Of a DNA stretch of 64,000 nucleotides, positions 49,572 through 58,875 are shown piece after piece; the first letter of the stretch is position 1; each line of letters opens with the position of its first letter. The notes beneath the pieces were generated by a model, which was given only the letters and a program-made list of their open reading frames with translations, did no database searches and was not told where the DNA came from. A program made the translations under genes and the position numbers. The stretch comes from Chamaelirium japonicum (lineage: Eukaryota > Streptophyta > Magnoliopsida > Liliales > Melanthiaceae). Where the stretch lies: NCBI GenBank assembly GCA_947650365.1, contig OX393551.1, positions 4,711,501-4,775,500 on the forward strand. Direction: 5' to 3'.

Positions 49572-51701
49572 TGATGGAGTTTAATCCGGGTCAGAGGCTC
49601 GCAGCGGAAGCGATTTGGCGGTCGAAAGACCGTTCATGATGCATGTTACACTATTTAAACTTTCATGGAAACTAATCTACATATGTGTGCATGTGTATGC
49701 ACGAGAATCGAAAACCCCTAACGGCAATCTAGCGCAATAATTAACTAGCATGCATGCAAATCATAATGCTCGCTAGATCTACATGTTTGATTACACATAC
49801 CTTTCGTACGGATCTTTTAACCGCGGAGAATTGACTTCTTTGTCGATGGAGATGAAAGATCGTTCGCGAAGATACCGATGGTACGAATAAAGATGTTGTC
49901 TTCTTGTTCACCCGATCTCACACGATGCACAGAACGTCGCTCTCGGATCTCTGAGTGCCTCCGAAGAATGACCCTTCTCCTTCTTCAGAACTCCACACGA
50001 GGAAGACGAAGTAGCAAGCGGGAAACGGGAGATAAAACGGGAGAGAACTAGAGAGATGAGAGGAGGGGGGTTCGGATTTTCTAGCACATGGGGCCGGCGC
50101 CCCATAGGTCCTTTTATAGGGCTGGCCAACCCCCTTGGATAAGGATCCAAGGGGATAATGACCCCCTCTCATTATCTCTCCATTATCTCCTTTTTATCTC
50201 TCCGTGTATTTATCCGTTTTCCCACTTTTTAGGGCTCGATCTTAACCGTTTTTATCGCCCCATCCCTATCTATATGGCCGGCCCTATAGATGAGGGATTC
50301 TTATCCCTACATCATAGGGCCGGCCCTAGCAAGGTGCCTCACTACTAGGGTCGGCCAACAGTGAGGTCCGGCAGAGTGAGGTTTTTACCAAAACGCCCCG
50401 ACGCCTCATTTTGACCATTTCTAGCGTGCGATACCTAGCGGCCACTTCTTAAGTGATCTTTACTAGTTACCTACTATTAACTGAGGCCAGCGGAGGGTGC
50501 CTCTAGCAAAGTCAACTAGTCAACTCGCAGCACATCCCGGTGCATCGCACCTGTGCAGCGAAGTTCACTTATGGCTAGGGATTACTACATGCGACTCCGT
50601 ACTAGTCTCGGGCTCAACCCTTAGTACTCGTATGTAGTTACGCATCTACCGTGCTCTAGTGCCAAGCAAACACGGAGCGTATACTTCTTTCTTCCTCTTG
50701 CTTATGGTGTTCCGAGGAGACGGTTCAAGAACCATACATAATGTTGATAAGGTGGAACCATCAGGGACCGGGGTTCATGGCTTCCAACTCAAGCTCGATC
50801 GACACACTACCCGAGTGTACCATCGATCCTCTGAGCTCGAGTTAACCTGCGTAGCCACCCAGAGTGCGACGCAGGCTGCACTCCAATTCACCCAGACTTA
50901 CTATGTTCTCCATCATACCCCTGCTCTCCGCTTAGTAGTGGTAAACCCGTTGTCCCTCCACTTGATGCCATGATTCACTTCGAGCGGTGAAGACTACCGT
51001 CAGACTCGAATGATCATATGACTTGGTTCCTTCCAGGTTGACCTATACATCGTACCTCTAATTACCCCGTCAAGTAATCGAACCCGGTCAACAGTCAAAC
51101 TGATGACCACCAGGCCTGGGTTTGGTACAGTGTAAGTCACACCAAGGAACGCACCTCCCTTCAGGGGTGTGGATGACCTGCAGGAGTGATACGCTAATGC
51201 AACGCCAGCCGGGTAACCCAGTACACCGTGGTTTTGGATCACTGCATATGGATCCTCACACATTGGTGCGCCAAAGCACCACGCAACTGGTTAGTCCATC
51301 AGACGTGGTTCCTCAGGGTTTAGGACCGTTTTACCCTAAGCAGAAACACGGCTTAGTGTACCAGTGTCTGCTCACTGATCTGTACACCGTGTTAGTTCCG
51401 TTCAGCCACAGACACTGTGCCTAGTGATGACCATGGTGAAGACATCCCATGAACTGTCATCGCCAACAGCTTAACATGATGAGGCGACCAACCTGATCAT
51501 AGCTGCGAACTGATTTAGATTATATGGGACCAATCCACTCAGTCTTCAACTCAGTGGACTACCATATAACCATGGCTCTCTGTATTTAAAAGAACATGTA
51601 ACTATGTTACGCACCTATATGCATCTCATATAATAATAACTATCAATCTTTATTAGACCAAAACATAAAGTTTACAAGCTTAGAACACATCAATCCTAAC
51701 A
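49572..51701 (-). repeat. Copia LTR1 (3' LTR, full length 2,130 bp)
   Basis: Full-length LTR. On the minus strand it has a TATA motif CTATAAAAGG (plus 50111-50120). Compared with LTR2 it contains an extra 1,139 bp (49914-51052) and shows only scattered substitutions elsewhere. Confidence 0.92.
50111..50120 (-). promoter_or_regulatory. TATA box in copia LTR1
   Basis: CCTATAAAAG on the minus strand, in the segment missing from LTR2. Transcription from it would run leftward, in the direction of GlyRS. Confidence 0.55.
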
Positions 51702-51712
51702 ATCTCCCACTT
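51702..51712 (-). other. Copia polypurine tract
   Basis: Minus strand AAGTGGGAGAT directly precedes LTR1; an identical tract at 58419-58429 precedes LTR2. Confidence 0.75.
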
Positions 51713-51715
51713 GGT

Positions 51716-54700
51716 CTAGCGAAGCAAAACGGTTTTGACTCCCATCGCGTCCACATGTCGCTCGAATGCCTTGGTAGGTATTGCCTTTGTGAAAGGATCA
51801 GCAACATTATCTGTAGATGCAATCTGTGTCACCGCTACTCGCCCTTGCTTTTGAAACTGTCGAATCAAGTGGAACTTGCGCTCGATGTGCTTTCCCTTTT
51901 GGTGATGTCTTGGCTCCTTAGCTTGTGCTACCGCCCCACTATTGTCGCAGTAAAGCACAATAGGTAACTGGGCCTCTGGCATGCACCCCAAATCCGTAAG
52001 GAATTTCTTGAGCCATACCGCCTCTTTGGCTGCCTCGCACGCTGCAACGTACTCAGCCTCTGTGGTAGAGTCTGCAATGCATTTCTGCTTCACACTCTGC
52101 CAACTAACCGCTGCTCCTCCTAACATAAACACAAAACCTGATGTCGACTTCCTGGATTCCAAATCTGACATAAAGTCAGAATCTGTGTATCCAATCAGCG
52201 TCAGTTCTTGTGCAGTGTAAACCAACTCATAGTCCCTTGTTCTACGAAGGTACTTGAGTATACACTTCACTGCTGTCCAGTGATCTGGACCCGGATTCGA
52301 CTGAAACCGACCCATCATTCCTACTGCGAAACAGATATCAGGCCTTGTACAATGCATAACATACATTAGACTACCTAATGCCGAAGCATAAGGTATCTTC
52401 TGCATTTCTGCTCTCTCCTCAGGTGTCTTAGGACATTGATCCTTAGACAGTTTTACGCCATGTCTAAATGGCACAAAACCCTTCTTGGAGTTTTGCATGT
52501 CAAATCTAGCCATAACCTTATCTATATACGCAGCCTGTGATAGCGAGAGAATCCTGTTCTGGCGATCACGTGTTACCTTGATCCCCAAAACATAACTCGC
52601 TTCACCTAGGTCTTTCATATTGAACTGTGTTGACAACCAGACATTTACCGTTGACAATGTTCCTACATCATTTTCAATGAGTAGAATATCGTCTACGTAA
52701 AGTATCAAATATACTACTGTGGTCTTATCAGTCCTCTTGTATACACATGGTTCATCCTCGTTTTGAGTAAATCCATACGACTGGATTGCCTGATCAAAAC
52801 GGATGTTCCAACTTCTAGATGCTTGCTTTAGTCCATAAATGGACTTCTGCAACTTGCAAACTAGATGTTCCTGACCCTCTGACTCAAAGCCTGGTGGCTG
52901 AATCATATAAATGTCTTCTTCCAAATTTCCATTGAGGAATGCTGTCTTGACATCCATTTGCCAGATCTCCCAGTTGTAATGGGCTGCAATGGATAGGAGG
53001 ATCCGAATAGACTTTATCATAGCTACCGGCAAGAAGGTTTCGTCAAAGTCGATCCCTTCTCTCTGGGTATAACCCTTGGCAACTAATCTAGCTTTATAAG
53101 TCTCTATTGTACCATCGGATCCTCTCTTCTTCTTATACACCCACTTACACCCAATAGGTTTAATATTGGATGATGGTGTAGCAAGAGTCCAGACTGCGTT
53201 ATGGGACATTGATTCAATTTCTGCCTCCATAGCCTTTTGCCAGTCAGAGCTGTCAGAAACTCCCACTGCCTCATCGTAGCTCAGTGGGTCATCCTCCTGA
53301 CCCTCTGGATCAACCAATAAGGTTTCTCCATAGTATCTGTCAGGAGCTCTGATGTTTCTCCCACTGCGACGAGGTGGTGGTGGTGTTACAGGATTAATAG
53401 GTTCTACAGTATCTAGTATATTATTATCTGTAATGTCAGCTCCCACTATGCTTTCGGATGCGCTCTCTGATCTAGTACCCAGTAGCTCATCCAGAACTAC
53501 CTTACTAGCAGGCTTGTGGTCCATAACATAATCATGTTCTAGGAAAATGGCATTCGTTGAAACGATTACCTTCTTTTCCTCAGGATCATAAAATAGTCCA
53601 CCTTTAGTCTCTTTGGGATACCCTACAAATAGACATGCTTTGGATTTTGGCTTCATCTTTTCCCTCTTGTCTATCCGCACATGTGCAGGACATCCCCATA
53701 TTCTGAAATGCTGTAGTGTTGGCTTTTGCCTTGACCATAGTTCTCTAGGGGTCTGAGGCACTGATTTAGACGGAACGTGGTTCAGAACATATGCTGCTGT
53801 CTGAAGGGCATATCCCCAAAAGGTCATTGGTAAACAGGCATAACTCATCATGCTTCGAACCATGTCCAACAAGGTTCGATTCCTTCTCTCAGAGACTCCA
53901 TTCTGTTGTGGGGTACCTGGAGCAGTTAACTGGGATGTTATCCCATGCTCCACCAAATACCCAAGGAACTCGTCAGATAGGTATTCACCTCCTCGATCAG
54001 ATCGAAGGGTTTTTATACATTTACCTGTCTGCTTTTCTACTTCAGCCCTGAACTCTTTGAACATGTCAAAGGATTCCGACTTCCGATGCATATGGTAAAT
54101 ATAACCATATCTTGAGTAATCATCTGTAAAAGTGATGAAGTACTCATGGCCTCCTATCGCCTTGACGCTCATGGGTCCACATACATCTGAATGGATTAAC
54201 TCCAATACCTCAGTAGCTCTCACTCCTTGGCCTTTGAAGGCCCTCTTGGTCATCTTGCCTTCCAGGCAGGGTTCACAGGTGGGAAGGATCTCCGTAGGAT
54301 CTGTTTCCAGAAGCCCGGCCTTTACCAACCTATGGATCCTATCTAAGGCAATATGCCCAAGCCGTAAGTGCCACAATTGGGTTAAATTCTCCGAAGGTTT
54401 CTTACGCTTAGATGAATTAACATTAAATGCTGAAGTTATTATGTTATCTTTTTCAAATTTAGGACTGATAATATAGAGATGATTCTGAACCATTCCTCTT
54501 ATTATAAAAGTTCCATTCAGTTTAAAAGACACACCAGAAGTATCAAAATAAACTGAATAACCTTCATTAACTAAAGAAGAAACAGAAATTAAGTTACGTC
54601 TCAAGGACGGTACATAAAAGACATCTCTAAGAGTCAAAGTCTTATTATTCGAAAAACTAAAAGTAACATCTCCAATAGCTTCAGCAGCAGCCACGGCCTC

Positions 54701-55714
54701 AGTTCCCATGCTCAAGGTCACCTCTCCATCAAGCAACCTTCTGCTTTCCCGAAACCCCTGAAGAGAGTTACATGCATGGTTAGTGGATCCTGAATCCACA
54801 ATCCAACTAGCAAAAGAACTATTACTTGAAAGAAATGATTCAACAACTAAGAGTTGTAAATTACCTTCTCCAGCATTCTGAGGCTTCTTGCAGTCCTTCT
54901 TCCAATGACCCTTCTGGCCACACCGGAAACACTTCGTGCCCGGTTTCTTTGATTCTTCAGACCCAGAGGCCCCATCAGAGTCCTGCACAGGCGCTGACTT
55001 AGGTTTCTTCTTATGTCTCTTGCCTTGAGGTTTACCAGGCTTCTTGAAGGATCTGCGTTGCACGTGAAGTACTTCGCCCTTCTGCTTGAAGCCATCCTCA
55101 GCTGCCTGGAGAGCTCCCAGAAGCTCTGCATTTGTCATAGCTAACTTGTTTAAATTAAAGTTGGTGACAAAGCCTTCAAAGGCTCCAGACAGTGACGAGA
55201 GGAAGATGTCTGTCATCACCTCGCCTTCTAGCACAATGTCCATGGTTGCTAGTTCATTCTGGAACCCAAACATTTTCATCATGTGTTCCCGAACCAGCGT
55301 CCCATTGGACATCTTAGTGCCGACGAGTTTCTTGATGGTAAGGTATCGCGTAACGCGATTGTGACCTTCAAACATCTCCTTCAAATACAACATCATGTCA
55401 GAAGCGTCGGGCATCTCCTCGACTTGCTTCTGCAGAGTTGTTTGCAAGGATGCTATAATATAACATTTACATATCTCATTAGATTCCTTCCAGTCAGTAA
55501 AAGCCTTTAACTGTGCCTCTGTGGCATTGGGTCCTGGCAAATCCGGCTCAGGGTCATTCAGGGCTGATATGTGTTTACCTATCCTTAAGACTAGGTACAG
55601 GTTGCGCTTCCAGTCCTCATAGTTGGGACCGGTAAGTTTGTGGTCATTTAGGATAGCGGACAGGGGGTCTAACTTGGTCATCTGAAAATAAAAGACTGAA
55701 TATATGAGATGCAT
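51716..55714 (-). CDS. Copia Gag-Pol polyprotein, intact
   Basis: A single minus-strand frame of up to 1,332 codons. The second in-frame ATG (55681, MTKLDPLSAIL) looks like the usual Gag start. Domains in copia order: Gag with CCHC knuckle CFRCGQKGHWKKDC (near 261), protease WIVDSGSTNHAC (near 304), integrase finger (HLRLGH...CEPC) and catalytic segments HSDVCGP (near 508), SDRGGEYL (near 571) and NGVSERRNRTLL (near 610), RT with YVDDILL (near 1007), and RNase H with CDNSGAVAQAKE (near 1255) and HIERKFHLIR. Integrase before RT defines Ty1/copia. No stop or frameshift, yet its upstream LTR2 lacks the promoter segment. Confidence 0.95.
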   Translation of the reverse strand: MHLIYSVFYFQMTKLDPLSAILNDHKLTGPNYEDWKRNLYLVLRIGKHISALNDPEPDLPGPNATEAQLKAFTDWKESNEICKCYIIASLQTTLQKQVEEMPDASDMMLYLKEMFEGHNRVTRYLTIKKLVGTKMSNGTLVREHMMKMFGFQNELATMDIVLEGEVMTDIFLSSLSGAFEGFVTNFNLNKLAMTNAELLGALQAAEDGFKQKGEVLHVQRRSFKKPGKPQGKRHKKKPKSAPVQDSDGASGSEESKKPGTKCFRCGQKGHWKKDCKKPQNAGEGNLQLLVVESFLSSNSSFASWIVDSGSTNHACNSLQGFRESRRLLDGEVTLSMGTEAVAAAEAIGDVTFSFSNNKTLTLRDVFYVPSLRRNLISVSSLVNEGYSVYFDTSGVSFKLNGTFIIRGMVQNHLYIISPKFEKDNIITSAFNVNSSKRKKPSENLTQLWHLRLGHIALDRIHRLVKAGLLETDPTEILPTCEPCLEGKMTKRAFKGQGVRATEVLELIHSDVCGPMSVKAIGGHEYFITFTDDYSRYGYIYHMHRKSESFDMFKEFRAEVEKQTGKCIKTLRSDRGGEYLSDEFLGYLVEHGITSQLTAPGTPQQNGVSERRNRTLLDMVRSMMSYACLPMTFWGYALQTAAYVLNHVPSKSVPQTPRELWSRQKPTLQHFRIWGCPAHVRIDKREKMKPKSKACLFVGYPKETKGGLFYDPEEKKVIVSTNAIFLEHDYVMDHKPASKVVLDELLGTRSESASESIVGADITDNNILDTVEPINPVTPPPPRRSGRNIRAPDRYYGETLLVDPEGQEDDPLSYDEAVGVSDSSDWQKAMEAEIESMSHNAVWTLATPSSNIKPIGCKWVYKKKRGSDGTIETYKARLVAKGYTQREGIDFDETFLPVAMIKSIRILLSIAAHYNWEIWQMDVKTAFLNGNLEEDIYMIQPPGFESEGQEHLVCKLQKSIYGLKQASRSWNIRFDQAIQSYGFTQNEDEPCVYKRTDKTTVVYLILYVDDILLIENDVGTLSTVNVWLSTQFNMKDLGEASYVLGIKVTRDRQNRILSLSQAAYIDKVMARFDMQNSKKGFVPFRHGVKLSKDQCPKTPEERAEMQKIPYASALGSLMYVMHCTRPDICFAVGMMGRFQSNPGPDHWTAVKCILKYLRRTRDYELVYTAQELTLIGYTDSDFMSDLESRKSTSGFVFMLGGAAVSWQSVKQKCIADSTTEAEYVAACEAAKEAVWLKKFLTDLGCMPEAQLPIVLYCDNSGAVAQAKEPRHHQKGKHIERKFHLIRQFQKQGRVAVTQIASTDNVADPFTKAIPTKAFERHVDAMGVKTVLLR

Positions 55715-57412
55715 GAAAACTTATTTTTATGGATTTTTAAAACAAGCTAATTATATCCATATGACAACGCTACCCTCAAGCGAAGCCATCTCTATGGATT
55801 AATTAACCATGTATGTAAGATCTCGGAGTAGGCTACACTTGTCCGAGGGGGCAGTGTGCAGGTCTTCCGCTTACACGGGTCTTTCCCTTGACCCTATCCA
55901 AATCTGCTAACTACGAGCTTTGATGGACCATGGTTATCTTTTGGCCAGTACCACGTGATCACCGTTGTCTTCGCAACGAATACCTCACGCGTACTTAGGA
56001 TGCTTACCCACGAGCTTAGGCAATTACGGCACGGGAATTCTAACGGCCCCCACGAGGGTGAGTAAAGCCTGAACACTTGGCACCGTAACCGCCATATCCC
56101 GAAGGAGATCACTAAGTAGCTTGGCATAGAAAAACACAGCTCTCACCCGAGGGGGTTGTTGAGTTATGCCCTTCCACCCGAGTACGAAGTGATTAGCCGT
56201 GGAGGCCAGAGGATTTCTAAAAAATTCCTCTATTACATCCCTTATAATTCTGAGGGTTATTTTGCGAGTATGAATTTATGCAAGTGCAAAGGTAGCGACT
56301 TCCTAAATACTAGACCCTGGTCACACCATGCTCCCACTAGCGTTCAAGCCTTTCGCATAGCATTAATCACTCTCGGAATATCATAGTCCCTGCCTCAAGT
56401 GGATTTCTCCATTCAAGGGTCACATTACATATTCCAAGAATATCGATGCTTTGCAAAATTGGTTATCACGCTAATGCTCTGGAGCTAATCTTAGAGTCAG
56501 ACTCACTGGAAAGGACTCCCACTAGTCATGGCGCCTCGCTTATAAATTTGACAATTGATGTTCAATGGATCTCCATCTCATCTTTGATTTCGATGCTGGC
56601 CAAATAGGCACACCCGACTAATCGGGTGTTGACCTAATGGTGGCATAACCATATGTGATGGGATCCCACTAACATCAAAAGTCAACTAAATAATAGGCGT
56701 CATCTAGCGGGATCCTATCCTCAAACAGTCGCTTGGACCGGAGGGGAAAGGCATCCCTCTGAAAACTGATAATCATATTATCTCACCGGGGTTCGATATG
56801 AAGCATAAAGAACTAATTAAAGAAAGCAACCATTAAAACTGAATTAAGTTCAGGGTCCGACCCCTGAACCTAATTAGCACAGCGCAGGCCTCTAGCTTTC
56901 TTCGCAAGGTTCCTCGGTCCGGCTCCTCCGTCGCGCTCGCGAACACTTTGCCGGATCGTCTTCATCCTCCAGGGTTCCGCTTTCGCTCCCGATGGTGGAT
57001 TTCTTTGGCACATCTTTCTTCTCGATCTGTAACTGAAAAAGTCTAGTACGCTTCGAGCAAGTGCTCGCTCGTACACAATTTCCTAGAAAGAAAAGAAAAC
57101 ACACCTAAAAAAAGGCCATGGGAAACCGAGGATGGTCAACCCCCATCACTCGCCCAATCTAAGGCTCAATTACATATCCACACACAGAAAGCAAATCCAG
57201 ATAATTGCTAACTCGGGGTCCGACCCCCGGTAGCAAGCACAAAGCATAGATCTAGATTTTTTATAGCGGCGCCCTGCAAGAATGATTAATAGAACAAGCA
57301 CAATCTATACATATGCATGATCTAAGCGTAAGAACCCCGATGATCTCACGCATTCATCATGCGCACACATGTTGGTTTCATGAAAAAACGTGAAACGCAC
57401 ACCACTTATGCG
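55715..57412 (-). other. Long 5' leader of the copia element
   Basis: About 1.7 kb between primer-binding site and gag on the minus strand, with only short frames (for example 56870-57104) and no recognised domain. It may hold packaging signals. Confidence 0.5.
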
Positions 57413-57424
57413 GCTCTGATACCA
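57413..57424 (-). other. Copia primer-binding site for initiator tRNA-Met
   Basis: Minus strand TGGTATCAGAGC, two bases after LTR2; this is the standard plant initiator-Met PBS. Confidence 0.92.
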
Positions 57425-57426
57425 AT

Positions 57427-58418
57427 TGTCGGAGTTTAATCCGGGTCAGAGGCTCGCAGCGGAAGCGATTTGGCGGTCGAAAGACCGTTCATGGTGCACG
57501 TTACACTATTTAAACTTTTATGGAAACTAATCTACATATGTGTGCATGTGTATGCACGAGAATCGAAAACCCCTAACGGCAATCTAGCGCAATGATTAAC
57601 TAGCATGCATGCAAATCATAATGCTCGCTAGATCTACATATTAGATTACACATACCTTTCGTACGGATCTTTTAACCGCGGAGAATTGTCTTCTTTGTCG
57701 ATGGAGACGGAAGATCGTTCGCGAAGATGCCGATGGTACGAATGGAGATGTTGCCTTCTTGTTCACCCTACCTCTGATTACCCTGTCGAGTAATCGAACC
57801 CGATCAACAGTCAAACTGATGACCACCAGGCCTGGGTTTGGTATAGTGTAAGTCACACCAAGGAACGCACCTCCCTTCAGGGGTGTGGATGACCTGCAGG
57901 AGTGACACGCTAATGCAACGCCAGCCGGGTAACCCAGTACACCGTGGTTTTGGATCACTGCATATGGATCCTCACACATTGGTGCGCCAAAGCACCACGC
58001 AACTGGTTAGTCCATCAGACGTGGTTCCTCAGGGTTTAGGACCGTTTTACCCTAAGCAGAAACACGGCTTAGTGTACCAGTGTCTGCTCACTGATCTGTA
58101 CACCGTGTTAGTTCCGTTCAGCCACAGACACTGTGCCTGGTGATGACCATGGTGAAGACATCCCATGAACTGTCATCGCCAACAGCTTAACATGATGAGG
58201 CGACCAACCTGATCATAGCTGCGAACTGATTTAGATTATATGGGACCAATCCACTCAGTCTTCAACTCAGTAGACTACCATATAACCATGGCTCTCTGTA
58301 TTTAAAAGAACACGTAACTATGTTACGCACCTATATGCATCTCATATAATAATAACTATCAATCTTTATTAGACCAAAACATAAAGTTTTACAAGCTTAG
58401 AACACATCAATCCTAACA
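57427..58418 (-). repeat. Copia LTR2, internally deleted (992 bp)
   Basis: Matches both ends of LTR1 but lacks 1,139 bp: GTTCACCC (57761-57768) is fused to TACCTCT (57769 on), whereas LTR1 has these at 49913 and 51053. The deletion removes the TATA region. There is no obvious microhomology at the join. Confidence 0.92.
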
Positions 58419-58432
58419 ATCTCCCACTTGGT

Positions 58433-58696
58433 CTAGCGAAGCAAAACGGTTTTGACTCCCATCGCGTCCACATATCGCTCGAATGCCTTGGTAGGTATTG
58501 CCTTTGTGAAAGGATCAGCAACATTATCTGTAGATGCAATCTGTGTCACCGCTACTCGCCCTTGCTTTTGAAACTGTCGAATCAAGTGGAACTTGCGCTC
58601 GATGTGCTTTCCCTTTTGGTGATGTCTTGGCTCCTTAGCTTGTGCTACCGCCCCACTATTGCCGCAGTAAAGCACAATAGGTAACTGGGCCTCTGG
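58433..58696 (-). pseudogene. Fragment of copia RNase H C-terminus
   Basis: Minus strand repeats the last about 85 codons of the polyprotein (NSGAVAQAKE to GVKTVLLR) with a few substitutions, then is fused at 58696/58697 to LTR sequence. Remnant of a second element copy in tandem. Confidence 0.9.
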
Positions 58697-58875
58697 TACC
58701 ATATAACCCGACTCAGTCTTCAACTCAGTGAACTACCATATAACCATACTCTCTGTTCTTAAAAGAACACGTAACTATGTTACGCACCTATATGCATCTC
58801 ATATAATAATAACTATCAATCTTTATTAGACCAAAACATAAAGTTTTACAAGCTTAGAACACATCAATCCTAACA
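58697..58875 (-). repeat. Copia LTR fragment (179 bp, outermost)
   Basis: Matches the last part of LTR1/LTR2 from about the CTCAGTCTTCAACTCAGT stretch to the terminal CTAACA, and borders the TSD AAAAT. Confidence 0.88.

Larger units (their letters stand above)
49572..58875 (-). mobile_element. Ty1/copia retrotransposon with three LTR segments
   Basis: Minus-strand element. Plus-strand order: LTR1 49572-51701, internal 51702-57426, LTR2 57427-58418, internal fragment 58419-58696, LTR fragment 58697-58875. LTRs begin TGTTAGGATTGATG on the coding strand and end ...GGATTAAACTCC plus CGACA (LTR2) or ATCA (LTR1). A perfect 5-bp TSD AAAAT flanks the whole array (49567-49571, 58876-58880), so it was one insertion later rearranged by unequal recombination and deletion. 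It carries an apparently intact polyprotein. Lineage not assigned. Confidence 0.92.

Noticed and set aside
50659..51424. Frames of about 100 codons in the copia LTR, repeated at 57641-58143
   Set aside because: They are LTR sequence; recurrence reflects LTR duplication, not a gene.
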